Assembly: GCF_014841105.1 (NCBI RefSeq)
Contig: NZ_JACYWE010000004.1
Coordinates: 239,928-303,927, forward strand
Direction of reading: 5' to 3'
DNA: 64,000 nucleotides
Source of the DNA: Lolliginicoccus lacisalsi
Lineage (GTDB): Bacteria; Actinomycetota; Actinomycetes; Mycobacteriales; Mycobacteriaceae
Both the position numbers and the translations under genes were made by a program. Under the pieces are notes generated by a model. It was not told the DNA's origin, ran no database searches, and saw only the letters and a list, made by a program, of their open reading frames with translations. Positions 29,614 to 38,819 of the stretch are shown in pieces. Position 1 is the stretch's first letter. Each line of letters opens with the position of its first letter.

Positions 29614-30891
29614 CTAGGAGCCCGGGGCCAGCGCGACCAGGGTCTCCCCGCGCTGCTCGATGACCACCTCGCCCGACACGGCGAGATTCACGGAGCCCGG
29701 CACCTGCTCGCGGTCCACCGCGAGGACTCGGGCTGGCTCGCCGGTGCGCACATCCACGACGGCGATGCCGGACGGGACGGGCACGAGCAACCTGCCCGCC
29801 ATCATCGCGGGCTGCCCCAGGGACCCCGGGAAGGTCCAGAGCGGTCGCTGATCGTTTGGTGACAGTGCTAGCAGCCCTGCCCCGGTATCCCAGACCGTGA
29901 TCCCGGAGTTGCCATCGATCACCGCGGGCAACGCTGCGCCAGCGTGCTCGCCCGAGGTGTCCTCCACGTGCTCGGGCGCTACACCAGGGGGAAGCTCGTG
30001 CCGCGCGCGCGGATTGCCCCGCCCGTCGAACATCGCGATCGTGGGGCGGTCACCGGGCACCACGATGACGGTCGTCTGCGGCGAGGCCGAGACGATGCGC
30101 GCGCCGTCCACCCCTGGCACCTCGCCGAGGGTCGCATCGGTGCGGGTCAGCAGTGAATCACCGAACTCCTCGGGCTGCCGGAACGTCTCGGGATCGCTGG
30201 CCAGCATGACGAGTCGCTCGCCCACGTCGTCCGGGCACTTGACGATCATCGGGATACGGCTCCGCGTGATGGTGGCATCGCGGATCTCGCAATCCTGGCG
30301 CGGCTGCGATCCCGGCTCGATCGGTGCGCTCACCCGGCCGAACTCCAGCGTTCGCACGAGATCAGAGCGCCAGGCCTCGAGGCGGGTCGGGCCGAAGGAG
30401 ACGAAGCGGGATCCGTCGGACTCGAGGGTCACCGAGTCATCAGCCTCGCTGGTGCGCTGCGCGCCCCGGTCGCCCGTGGCTGGATCGAGCGAGGCGACCT
30501 CGCTGCACCCGCGTGGCCCGCGGAACACCACGATCACCTTGTTCCACGTCGTGGTCGCCGCGCAGACGGGCTCCGCGCGCCGGTAGGACCATGCCTGCTC
30601 GCCACTGCGTGCATCGAGCCCGCTGGCCTCGTGGGCGCGCACCGAGAGGACAGCGCCCCGCGCGACCAGCGGCATCGTCGTGCCAGGGCTGCGCGCGCGC
30701 CAGGCCTCGGCGAGCGCCCCGGGAACCGTGGTGGCCGACGTGGCCTCGGGAATCGGTTCCGCAGCAGTGACGAGCGAAGCGTGGCGGGCCGGGCTCGACC
30801 ACCACACCCCTAGCGCAGCGACGGCGAGGACCGCGACCAGGAGGGCCGCCACCGCGATATCAGCGCGGTGGCGGCGTTCGGGCGCGATCAT
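29614..30891 (-). CDS. PQQ-like beta-propeller membrane-anchored protein (Rv3212-like)
   Basis: 425-residue protein with one N-terminal membrane helix (VAALLVAVLAVAALGVWW) and a large extracytoplasmic part. That part contains repeated strands of the PQQ-like propeller type, for instance SGLDARSGEQAWSYRR, WTFPGSLGQPAMMAG and PSGIAVVDVRTGEP. Conserved cysteines (CAATTTWNKV, GCSEV, DCEI, KCPDD) may pair outside the cell. Function unknown; synteny with Rv3212 is clear. It lies just downstream of rhlE on the same strand with 5 bp between them, so the two are likely co-transcribed. Confidence 0.85.
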   Translation of the reverse strand: MIAPERRHRADIAVAALLVAVLAVAALGVWWSSPARHASLVTAAEPIPEATSATTVPGALAEAWRARSPGTTMPLVARGAVLSVRAHEASGLDARSGEQAWSYRRAEPVCAATTTWNKVIVVFRGPRGCSEVASLDPATGDRGAQRTSEADDSVTLESDGSRFVSFGPTRLEAWRSDLVRTLEFGRVSAPIEPGSQPRQDCEIRDATITRSRIPMIVKCPDDVGERLVMLASDPETFRQPEEFGDSLLTRTDATLGEVPGVDGARIVSASPQTTVIVVPGDRPTIAMFDGRGNPRARHELPPGVAPEHVEDTSGEHAGAALPAVIDGNSGITVWDTGAGLLALSPNDQRPLWTFPGSLGQPAMMAGRLLVPVPSGIAVVDVRTGEPARVLAVDREQVPGSVNLAVSGEVVIEQRGETLVALAPGS

Positions 30892-30896
30892 GGCAC

Positions 30897-32564
30897 CTAG
30901 CTGCTCGCGGGGCCCGAGCTGGAGGCCGAGCTGGAGCTCGAGGAGGCCACGGATTGTGCCTCGCCCGCGGGCTTGCGGCGGCGGCGACGGCGACGGGGGG
31001 CACCTGGGCCTTGCTCTCCCGCGCTTCCCTCCTCGCCGCTTCCTGGCGCGCCGCCCTTGCCCGGGCCGCTACCGCCGGGCGCGGATCCGGTGTCGGCGCT
31101 TGCTCCGCCGCTAGCGGACTGCCCGGAGCCGCCCTGCTGGCCGCCCCGGGTGCGGCGGCGCTTGCGGTTACCCTCGGCCTTGCGGGGTGGCCGTGACGCT
31201 TCCGCGGCACGAGGCTGCTCGGCGTTGTTGCCCGCGCTCGCGCGGGGAGGGATGGACACCCGGCCCGTGACGTCCTTGGGGATATCGAGATCGGAGTACA
31301 GGTGATCCGACGTCGAGTAGGTCTCCACGGGGTCGGGCTTGCCCAGGTCCAGCGCGGTATTGATGGCCTTCCACCGCGCCGTGTCCTCCCAGTCGACCAG
31401 CGTGATCGCGATGCCCGTGCGGCCAGCGCGGCCAGTGCGGCCCACGCGGTGCACGAAGGTGTTCTCGTCATCGGGGCAATGCAGGTTGATGACGTGCGTG
31501 ACGTCGTCGATGTCGATGCCCCGGGCCGCGACGTCGGTGGCGACGAGGATGTCTACCTTGCCGGTGCGGAACGCCTTGAGCGCCTTCTCGCGCGCGATCT
31601 GGCCCAGGTCGCCGTGGATGGACCGCACGGAGAAGCCGCGCTCCTCGAGATCCTTGCTGAGCTGGTCCGCCTGCCGCTTGGTGCGGGTGAAGATCATCGT
31701 GGCGCCGCGGTCCCGCGCCTGCAGCACGCGCGAGACCAGCTCGAGCTTGTCGAGGGCGTGCGCTCGGTAGACGAACTGCGCGGTGCGGGCATGCACGGCC
31801 GGGGAGTCATGCTCCTCCGCCCGCACGTGGGTGGGGCGGCGGAGGAACGTGCGGGCGAGGGTGATGATCGGACCCGGCATGGTGGCCGAGAACAGCATGG
31901 TCTGGCGGTGCTCGGGAACCCGGCTCAGCAGCTTCTCGATGTCGCGGAGGAACCCGAGGTCGAGCATCTCGTCGGCCTCGTCGAGAACGGCCACCGCGAC
32001 CCGGTCGAGCTTGAGGTGCTTCTGCGAGCAGAGGTCGAGCAGGCGGCCCGGGGTGCCCACGATGACGTCCACGCCCTCGTTGAGCGCCGAGATCTGCTCC
32101 TCGTAGGGGCGGCCGCCGTAGATAGCCTGCACGCGCAGCATGCGGGGCGCGTCCGCCGAGCCGACCGGGATAGCCTGCGAGACGCCAGTGAGGTCCTTGG
32201 TGACCTGCAGGCACAGCTCGCGAGTGGGCACCACGACCAGGGCCCGCGGAGTGCCATCGAGGTCATCGCCGGTGGAGATGCGGTGGAGCAGCGGGACGCC
32301 GAAGCCGAAGGTCTTGCCCATTCCGGTCCGGGCCTGGCCGATGAGGTCATCGCCGGCCATGGCGAGCGGGAGCGTCAGCTCCTGGATGGCGAAGGTGCGC
32401 TCGATGCCGAGCTTCTGCAGCGCGGCGACGATCTCGGGCCGCACGCCCAGCTCGGCGAAGCTAGGTGATTCGTGGGGTGCTGTCAGCTCGTCCGCGTCGG
32501 CGACGACGGTCTTGCTGGCGTCCTGCGTCGTGTCGGATTCGCTGTCATGAGTGAAGGTGCTCAG
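30897..32564 (-). CDS. rhlE: DEAD-box RNA helicase RhlE
   Basis: ATP-dependent RNA helicase of about 555 residues with all core motifs: Walker A GQARTGMGKTFGFG, PTRELCLQV, GTPGRLLDL, DEAD in VLDEADEMLDLG, SAT, and HRVGRTGRAGR. The C-terminal 100 residues are a low-complexity Gly/Ser/Arg tail, common in RNA helicases. The start is unusual. The Q-motif needs FAELGVRPEIVAAL, but the first standard codon, GTG 32444, lies inside this motif. Upstream, between an in-frame TAG and this GTG, only near-cognate codons exist; CTG 32564, preceded by AAAGGGA, is the best. If GTG 32444 is used the protein is 515 residues and lacks the conserved Phe. It matches Rv3211. Confidence 0.88.
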   Translation of the reverse strand: MSTFTHDSESDTTQDASKTVVADADELTAPHESPSFAELGVRPEIVAALQKLGIERTFAIQELTLPLAMAGDDLIGQARTGMGKTFGFGVPLLHRISTGDDLDGTPRALVVVPTRELCLQVTKDLTGVSQAIPVGSADAPRMLRVQAIYGGRPYEEQISALNEGVDVIVGTPGRLLDLCSQKHLKLDRVAVAVLDEADEMLDLGFLRDIEKLLSRVPEHRQTMLFSATMPGPIITLARTFLRRPTHVRAEEHDSPAVHARTAQFVYRAHALDKLELVSRVLQARDRGATMIFTRTKRQADQLSKDLEERGFSVRSIHGDLGQIAREKALKAFRTGKVDILVATDVAARGIDIDDVTHVINLHCPDDENTFVHRVGRTGRAGRTGIAITLVDWEDTARWKAINTALDLGKPDPVETYSTSDHLYSDLDIPKDVTGRVSIPPRASAGNNAEQPRAAEASRPPRKAEGNRKRRRTRGGQQGGSGQSASGGASADTGSAPGGSGPGKGGAPGSGEEGSAGEQGPGAPRRRRRRRKPAGEAQSVASSSSSSASSSGPASS

Positions 32565-33048
32565 GATGTCCCTTTCGTTCGGGCTGCTCCCGGGCTAGCA
32601 GGCACAGGGAGCAGCATCCGGGCTATGCGGGCGCGCAGGGGCACGCCATGCAGGTTCGAGCGCGATGACTCGCATGCATCCGGTCGCAGGGCATCCCAGG
32701 CCGCGCGGAGCCATGCACCGGGCAGGCGGCCTGGCGACTCGACATCGCGACCGGGACGCGCGCTATGAGGATGCGCGCGCATCGTGTCCCCCCTATGGTA
32801 ACCGCCACAAGGCCCAGTGCTGCCCCGTAGCGGTTCCCTGGGCCATGGCGTGGTACCCCGGCTGCCGGGGTGGGCCCGGCGAGGAGCAGGTTTCGCTACT
32901 AGCGCAGCCGGGCACCGGTGCCGCGGGCGCTGCGTTCGCTAGCCTTGCTGGAGTAGGGATGCCGGTCCCGGGCCCGACCATCGCGCGGGCCGCCGGTGTC
33001 GTTGAAGGCGTGACCGGCCATGCGGGCCGGGACGGATCGGAGGACAGC
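32565..33048. other. Intergenic region between rhlE and the DUF3107 gene
   Basis: 484 bp holding the promoters of two divergent genes. TAGCCT at 32940-32945 is a likely -10 for the DUF3107 gene, giving a leader near 100 nt. In M. tuberculosis this position carries two further small genes (Rv3210c, Rv3209); I see no counterpart. The DUF3107 reading frame is open back to 32665, but that extension has no family similarity. Confidence 0.45.
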
Positions 33049-33279
33049 GTGGAGGTCAAGATCGGCATCGCCGACAGCAACCGGGAGCTCGTGATCAACA
33101 GCACCCAATCGGTCGAGGACGTGGAGAAGCAGGCGCGCTCGGCGTTCGAGTCCGGCAACCCGACGACCCTGGAGCTGACCGACGAGAAGGGGCGCAAGTA
33201 CCTCGTGCCCTCGGACAAGGTCGCTTACGTGGAGATCGGTCCCGCCGATCCGCGCAAGGTCGGCTTCGCGGCGCTCTGA
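33049..33279 (+). CDS. DUF3107 protein (TB9.4-type)
   Basis: 76-residue protein of the DUF3107 family, found across actinobacteria and corresponding to Rv3208A (TB9.4). Function unknown. The sequence starts MEVKIGIADSNRELVINS and ends IGPADPRKVGFAAL; the whole length is conserved. GTG 33049 follows GGAGG (33039-33043) at 5 nt. It is convergent with the downstream TetR gene, with repeat copy C between them. Confidence 0.92.
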   Translation: MEVKIGIADSNRELVINSTQSVEDVEKQARSAFESGNPTTLELTDEKGRKYLVPSDKVAYVEIGPADPRKVGFAAL

Positions 33280-33369
33280 CCGGTCGCCACGGCGCGAAGC
33301 GCGGAGCCGCGTGGCGGTGGGCCTGGTGGCGGTGCGCGTGGCGGTGGGCCTGGTAACGGCCTCGTAGCG

Positions 33370-33439
33370 GCAGAAGCACCGGAAACAGCCAAACGCGATA
33401 GAAGCTGCACCGTTTTCCCGGCAGTTTCTATCGCGTTTG
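33370..33439. repeat. Convergent-end palindromic repeat, copy C
   Basis: Conserved 5' segment GCAGAAGCACCGGAAAC (33370-33386) followed by a perfect 14-bp inverted repeat CAAACGCGATAGAA (33390-33403) / TTCTATCGCGTTTG (33426-33439). Inner imperfect pairing GCTGC/GCAGT continues the stem. It lies between the convergent DUF3107 and TetR genes. Upstream (33310-33355) is a GC-rich imperfect tandem repeat of the ggcggtgggcctggt type. Compared with copies B and D, both stem arms carry the same core; inner positions differ. Confidence 0.75.
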
Positions 33440-33475
33440 CTGTGTGGTGATGAGGCACGGTGGCCTGTCGACTGC

Positions 33476-34267
<792 letters not shown>

Positions 34268-34481
34268 TCATTGCTCACGGGCATCGGCGCCTGCGGCCTT
34301 GCTGGTAACACGACACTACCTTGCCGGTCGGGGAGCGGAACCCGGCGCGGAGACGCGGCCGGTCTGCTGCAAAGCCGAACAGTGCCTGCTGGTTTACCCT
34401 GGACTGGTGGTGGAGCGTTGTCCCGGCGCGGCCCGGGACGACGGGCCGCCGGGCACCAGCAAGCGGAAACGAGGAGAGACT

Positions 34482-35498
34482 GTGACGGGATCGGCGAGCG
34501 ATCGCATCACGAGGGGGACAGAGAGCGCAATCATGAGGACCCGCAGGACGCGACAGCGCCAGGCTCGGCGCGGGCCAGCCCGGCACGCCACCGCTGCGAC
34601 GTCGCGGCGGTTCCGGGGTACAGGATGGCGGATCGCCGCGGCGCCGTTGCTGGTCCTCGCGCTCGTGGTGACCGTGCTGCATCCGCTAGCGCGCACTGGC
34701 ACGGACGTGGGCGAGGTCGAGGCCCGCCTCTCCGAGTCCGCGCACGGCTCGATCCCGTTGCTCGATGGCGGGGTGCACGGCACCCGGGAGGGTCACGCGG
34801 AGCTCGACGCGCCGCCCTCTCCCAACGGTGGCTTTCCCGTCGACTTGCCCACCGGGCACCTTCCCGACGGAGGCGCCTACACCACCGACGGTTCCGGCCA
34901 ATGGCGGATCGTTCCGGGCGGCACGGAGCCGATCGGGGCGCCCGGCGCGCGCGTGTTCCGCTACACCGTCGAGATCGAGGAAGGTGTGGATGCCACGAGC
35001 TACGGCGGCGACGAGGCGTTCGCGCGAATGGTCGACGCGACACTGGCGAACCCGAAGAGCTGGACGGGCGACCCCCGGTTCGGCTTCCAGCGCATCTCCG
35101 ATCCCGCGCACGGCGAGCCCGACTTCCGGGTGTCCCTCACCGCAGCGATGACGGTCCGCGAGATGTGCGGCTACACCATTCAGCTCGAGGTCTCGTGCTA
35201 CAACCCCATCCCCGGCCGCGTCATCGTCAACGACGCTCGCTGGGTCCGCGGAGCCGTGCCATTCCAGGGGGACATCGGCTCCTACCGGCAGTACGTGATC
35301 AACCACGAGGTCGGGCACGCGATCGGCTGCGCTGCCCATGTGCCCTGCGATGCCGAGGGCGGGCTAGCGCACGTGATGATGCAGCAGACTCTCTCGGTCG
35401 CCAACGATGACATCGCCCAGCTCGACCCCCACGGTGATGTCCCGGCAGATGGGCTAGCCTGCCGATACAATCCATGGCCGTTCCCGCAGGCCCCGTAG
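34482..35498 (+). CDS. DUF3152 membrane-anchored zinc metalloprotease-like protein
   Basis: 338-residue protein with one N-terminal membrane helix (AAPLLVLALVVTVLHPLA near residues 50-67) and an extracytoplasmic domain of the DUF3152 family (Rv3207c-like). The zinc site HEVGHAIG is visible with His275, Glu276 and His279; a third ligand is probably in CAAHVPCDAEGGLAHVMMQQ. Substrate unknown. GTG 34482 follows GAGGAGA; ATG 34533 is the alternative and would shorten the cytosolic N-terminus. It is followed 13 bp later by moeZ. Confidence 0.88.
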   Translation: MTGSASDRITRGTESAIMRTRRTRQRQARRGPARHATAATSRRFRGTGWRIAAAPLLVLALVVTVLHPLARTGTDVGEVEARLSESAHGSIPLLDGGVHGTREGHAELDAPPSPNGGFPVDLPTGHLPDGGAYTTDGSGQWRIVPGGTEPIGAPGARVFRYTVEIEEGVDATSYGGDEAFARMVDATLANPKSWTGDPRFGFQRISDPAHGEPDFRVSLTAAMTVREMCGYTIQLEVSCYNPIPGRVIVNDARWVRGAVPFQGDIGSYRQYVINHEVGHAIGCAAHVPCDAEGGLAHVMMQQTLSVANDDIAQLDPHGDVPADGLACRYNPWPFPQAP

Positions 35499-35511
35499 GG
35501 CAGGTGCGACG

Positions 35512-36687
35512 ATGACATCAAGCGGGGCATTGCCGCCCCTCGTGGAGCCCGGACCGCCGCTCGCGCCCGGCGAGGCGACCCGCTACAGCCGCCACCTGCT
35601 CATCCCCGGCATCGGAGCAGTGGGGCAGCGGCGGCTGCGCCGCGCCCGCGTCCTGGTGATCGGCGCGGGAGGGTTGGGCTCGCCGATCCTGATGTACCTC
35701 GCCGCGGCAGGCATCGGCACCCTCGGAGTGGTCGAGTTCGATGATGTGGAGCTCTCCAACCTTCAGCGGCAGGTCATCCACGGGGAGTCTGGCGTGGGCC
35801 GGCCCAAGGGCGCGAGCGCTCGGGAGGCGATCCGCGAGCTCAATCCCGGCGTCGAGGTGCGCTGGCACGATGTGCGGCTCGCGCCCCGCAATGCCGTCAA
35901 CATCTTCCGCCAGTACGACCTCATCATCGATGGCACCGACAACTTCGCCACCCGCTACCTCGTCAGCGATGCCGCGGTGCTTGCCGGCAAGTGCTGCGTC
36001 TGGGGGGCGATCTTCCGCTTCGAGGGCCAGGCCTCGGTGTTCTGGGACGCGGCCCCGGGCGGGCAGGGCGTCACGTATCGGGACCTTTTCCCCGAGCCCC
36101 CGGCAGCGGGCACCGTGCCCTCGTGCGGCGAGGGAGGAGTGTTCGGGGTGCTCTGTGGCACCATCGGCTCGATCATGGCGACCGAAGCGATCAAGCTGAT
36201 CACCGGGACCGGCGAGCCGCTGCTCGGCCGGGTGCTCGTCCATGACGCGCTCGCCATGTCCTTCCGGACGCTGCGGCTGCGGCGCAACGAGGCCGCGCCG
36301 CGCGTCACCGCGCTCGATGACTACGAGCAGCTCTGCGGCGTCCCTTCCCCTGATGTGCCTCCCGGTGCCGAGATCGCGCCAAGCGAGCTGCATGATCTTC
36401 TCGGCGCGGACGGAGGGCCCGTGCTGATCGACGTGCGCAGCGAGGGCGAATGGGCCCTGGCCCACCTGCCTGGCGCCCAGTGGATTCCGCATACCGAGTT
36501 CCTGTCGGGGGAGGCGCTCGCCCGAATCCCCGACGGCAGGGACCTGGTCCTCTACTGCAAGACCGGCGTCCGGTCCGCGGCCGCGCTCGAGGTCCTGCGC
36601 GCCCAAGGCCTCGCGACCGCGCGGCACCTCGCCGGTGGCATCGACGCCTGGGCCGAGCAGATCGACCCCACCCTGCCGCGGTACTAA
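35512..36687 (+). CDS. moeZ: Adenylyltransferase/sulfurtransferase MoeZ
   Basis: 391-residue fusion of an E1-like ThiF/MoeB adenylyltransferase and a C-terminal rhodanese domain. It activates the C-terminal glycine of sulfur-carrier proteins (MoaD/CysO/ThiS type) and adds sulfur. The nucleotide-binding motif is VLVIGAGGLGSPILMYLAAA; the catalytic Cys is Cys205 in PSCGEGG; the rhodanese Cys is Cys349 in YCKTGVRS. The second CxxC zinc pair of E. coli MoeB is absent, as in mycobacterial homologues. Corresponds to Rv3206c. Confidence 0.95.
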   Translation: MTSSGALPPLVEPGPPLAPGEATRYSRHLLIPGIGAVGQRRLRRARVLVIGAGGLGSPILMYLAAAGIGTLGVVEFDDVELSNLQRQVIHGESGVGRPKGASAREAIRELNPGVEVRWHDVRLAPRNAVNIFRQYDLIIDGTDNFATRYLVSDAAVLAGKCCVWGAIFRFEGQASVFWDAAPGGQGVTYRDLFPEPPAAGTVPSCGEGGVFGVLCGTIGSIMATEAIKLITGTGEPLLGRVLVHDALAMSFRTLRLRRNEAAPRVTALDDYEQLCGVPSPDVPPGAEIAPSELHDLLGADGGPVLIDVRSEGEWALAHLPGAQWIPHTEFLSGEALARIPDGRDLVLYCKTGVRSAAALEVLRAQGLATARHLAGGIDAWAEQIDPTLPRY

Positions 36688-36752
36688 TTACTGGCGGTGG
36701 GAGTTTTCACGACACCACGGCCTGTCTGCGGCGCCCCGGCGCCGGGAGCAGG

Positions 36753-36768
36753 TAGGTTACCGACCGTG
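36753..36768 (+). promoter_or_regulatory. -10 element and leaderless start of the TIGR02569 gene
   Basis: TAGGTT (36753-36758) is followed by 7 nt and then the GTG at 36766, with no ribosome site between. This spacing puts the transcription start on the initiation codon. Confidence 0.55.
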
Positions 36769-37644
36769 AGTCCTGCCCCGCCCCCGGAACATGTGCGCGC
36801 CACCTTTGGCCTGCGCGAGATCGAGCCCGTGTCTCTCGGAGACGATTGGGACGGCGGGTGGCGGCTCGGGGACGTGGTGCTCTCCCCGGTCGGTGACCAC
36901 GCTCGCGCCGCTTGGTCGGCGAAGGTCCGCGAGACGCTGCTCGTCGATGGTGCCCGCGTCGCCAAGCCCGTTCGCGCCACCGACGGCCGCTATGTCGTCG
37001 CCGGATGGCGGGCCGAGACCTACCTCGAGGGCTCGCCCGAGCCTCGGCATGACGAGGTCGTGTCCCTCTCGGTGCGGCTCCATGCCGCCACGGCCCGCAT
37101 GGAGAAGCCTCGCTTCCTCACGCAGCAGCCCGTCGCGCCCTTCTCCGACATCGACGTGTTCGTCGCGGCCGACCGCGCCGCATGGGAGCCCGTGCCGCTG
37201 CGCGACCCACGCCGCACCGGGCTGCTTGACATGGCCAAGCCCGGCGTCGACCGCAGCCTCGACCTGCTCAAGCATCTCGGGGAGCAGCGTCGCGAGGTCA
37301 ACCTGCCCGGCCAGCTCGTGCATGGCGACCTCTTTGGCACCGTGCTGTTCTCCGAGACCGCCGCGCCCGGCATCACTGACATCAGCCCCTACTGGCGGCC
37401 GATGTCCTGGGCGGCCGGGGTCGTGGTCGTCGACGCTCTCTCCTGGGGCGGCGCCGACGAGGGGCTCATCGAGCGGTGGGACGGCATGAAGGAATGGCCG
37501 CAGATGCTGCTGCGTGCCCTGATGTTCCGCGTCGCGGTGCATGCCCTGCATCCGCGATCCACCGACTCCGCGCTCGTGGCTCTCGAGAGCACAGCCGAGC
37601 GCGTGCTCGAGCTCGTTCGCGAGCAAGCCAGCACCGCGCGCTAG
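36766..37644 (+). CDS. TIGR02569 family protein
   Basis: 292-residue protein of the TIGR02569 family (Rv3205c-like), specific to actinobacteria and distantly related to aminoglycoside phosphotransferase/protein kinase folds. Kinase-like landmarks are ARVAKPVRATDGRYVVAGW and the catalytic-loop-like LVHGDLFGTVLFSE followed by ITDISPYWRP. Substrate unknown. I start at GTG 36766 because of the -10 element; an upstream in-frame extension to 36697 overlaps promoter sequence. Confidence 0.85.
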   Translation: MSPAPPPEHVRATFGLREIEPVSLGDDWDGGWRLGDVVLSPVGDHARAAWSAKVRETLLVDGARVAKPVRATDGRYVVAGWRAETYLEGSPEPRHDEVVSLSVRLHAATARMEKPRFLTQQPVAPFSDIDVFVAADRAAWEPVPLRDPRRTGLLDMAKPGVDRSLDLLKHLGEQRREVNLPGQLVHGDLFGTVLFSETAAPGITDISPYWRPMSWAAGVVVVDALSWGGADEGLIERWDGMKEWPQMLLRALMFRVAVHALHPRSTDSALVALESTAERVLELVREQASTAR

Positions 37645-37803
37645 TCCGCGGGAGCGGCGGGCCGCCCGGTTGTGTGCGCTTTTGCACCCGGAACCGGTCG
37701 CGGCAGGGTGCATTCGGTAACACTTCCGAACGCCGGCATCCGAGCCCCTGCGCCGGAGTCGCGGATCTGCGACTTTGGGGTGCCGACTGCGCGCCAGGGG
37801 CAG

Positions 37804-37863
37804 CCCGGCGGGGCGGCCCGGCGGGGCGGCCCGGCGGGGCGGCCCGGCGGGGCGGCCCGGCGG
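37804..37863. repeat. 13-bp tandem repeat (4.6 copies)
   Basis: Four perfect copies and one partial copy of CCCGGCGGGGCGG directly adjoin the 5' side of repeat copy D. All four full units are identical, which suggests recent slippage or expansion. The other two related copies have diverged GC-rich repeats in the same position. Confidence 0.9.
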
Positions 37864-37934
37864 CAAAAGCACCGGAAACTGCCAAACGCGATAGAAGCCA
37901 CCCGAGGTTTTAGGCGGCTTCTATCGCGTTTGGC
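37862..37934. repeat. Convergent-end palindromic repeat, copy D
   Basis: Conserved segment GGCAAAAGCACCGGAAAC (37862-37879) followed by a perfect 19-bp inverted repeat GCCAAACGCGATAGAAGCC (37881-37899) / GGCTTCTATCGCGTTTGGC (37916-37934) with a 16-nt loop. It lies between the convergent TIGR02569 and GntR genes, at the left border of the nitrogen module. The gene-free interval 37645-37973 contains nothing else I recognise. Confidence 0.8.
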
Positions 37935-37973
37935 GCCGCGCTGGTGCAAGTCTGCAGCAGCCCGAGGCTGGAC

Positions 37974-38654
37974 CTAGCCGTCGAGCTGGTCGATGAGGCT
38001 GGTGAGGAATTGCTGCGCCTCGCGGCTGGCCTGATCGGGGTCGCCGTTGATGATGGCCTGGACGAGTCGCTCATGCTCGGGGTCGTAGTGGGGGGCCTCG
38101 CCGGGATGCGCATCGGCGTGGGCGTGGATGGTGGTGCTGATGATGGGCAGCAGGGAGTCGTAGAACTCGACGTAGAGGGCGTTGTGGCTGGCAGCGACGA
38201 TGGCGCGGTGGAGGGCGATATCAGCCTGGACGGAGGCCTCGTGGTTGCCCTGGGCGGCGAGGTCGCGGCGCTGCTGGAGCAGGTCGCGCAGGGTGGTGAT
38301 GTCGTCGGGGGTGCGGCGGCGGGCGGCGAGGGCGGCGGCGGTGACGTCGAGTGCCTGGCGCAGCTCAAGGACGTCGCGATCGGCGGCGGCGGCGAGGTGG
38401 GTGGCGAGCGCGCCGGAGACGGGGGAGTCGGATAGCACGTAGGTGCCGGAGCCCTGGCGGCGCTCGAGCAGCCCGGCGTGGACGAGGGCCTGCACGGCTT
38501 CCCGGATGGTGTTGCGGCCGGTGCCGGTCATCTCGGTGAGCTCGGGCTCGGTGGGGATGCGGGTGCCTACTGGCCACTTCCCGCTGGTGATCTCGTGGCG
38601 CAGCATGGTGGTCACTTGCGCGATGAGGCTGTTGCGTTGCACGGGCCGCACCAT
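37974..38654 (-). CDS. GntR-family regulator (FCD/FadR subfamily)
   Basis: 226-residue regulator with an N-terminal winged helix (GTRIPTEPELTEMTGTGRNTIREAVQAL) and a C-terminal FCD ligand-binding domain. The FCD metal-binding pattern is partly visible (LRQALDVTAAALAA, DIALHRAIVAASHN, HERLVQAI). It is transcribed divergently from the MFS transporter, and the shared intergenic region has two palindromes, so it most likely controls that transporter and itself. The effector is probably a small carboxylate or related acid, as for the subfamily; it cannot be named. Confidence 0.88.
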   Translation of the reverse strand: MVRPVQRNSLIAQVTTMLRHEITSGKWPVGTRIPTEPELTEMTGTGRNTIREAVQALVHAGLLERRQGSGTYVLSDSPVSGALATHLAAAADRDVLELRQALDVTAAALAARRRTPDDITTLRDLLQQRRDLAAQGNHEASVQADIALHRAIVAASHNALYVEFYDSLLPIISTTIHAHADAHPGEAPHYDPEHERLVQAIINGDPDQASREAQQFLTSLIDQLDG

Positions 38655-38743
38655 GTGTGCTCCTTCTTTGCTTGGGCCGGGACGCCAGCTTGGGCCGGGA
38701 CGCCAGCGCGGGGATGGGACGAATCGTGTGAGCGGGGCGTGAC

Positions 38744-38794
38744 CAACAATACTGTTGCCTCCCGCAGATAATTCATCCTATGATTCGATGAATT
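38744..38794. promoter_or_regulatory. Candidate operators in the GntR/MFS divergent region
   Basis: Two dyads are present: CAACA-ATAC-TGTTG (38744-38757), and AATTCATC (38770-38777) / GATGAATT (38787-38794) with a 9-bp spacer. Either could bind the divergently encoded GntR regulator. The region is markedly AT-richer than its surroundings. Confidence 0.5.
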
Positions 38795-38819
38795 GTCGAG
38801 AGCGAGGTGACCAGCCCCC

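Noticed and set aside
32665-33048. N-terminal extension of the DUF3107 protein
   Set aside because: The frame is open, but the family starts at MEVKIG and a good ribosome site precedes GTG 33049.
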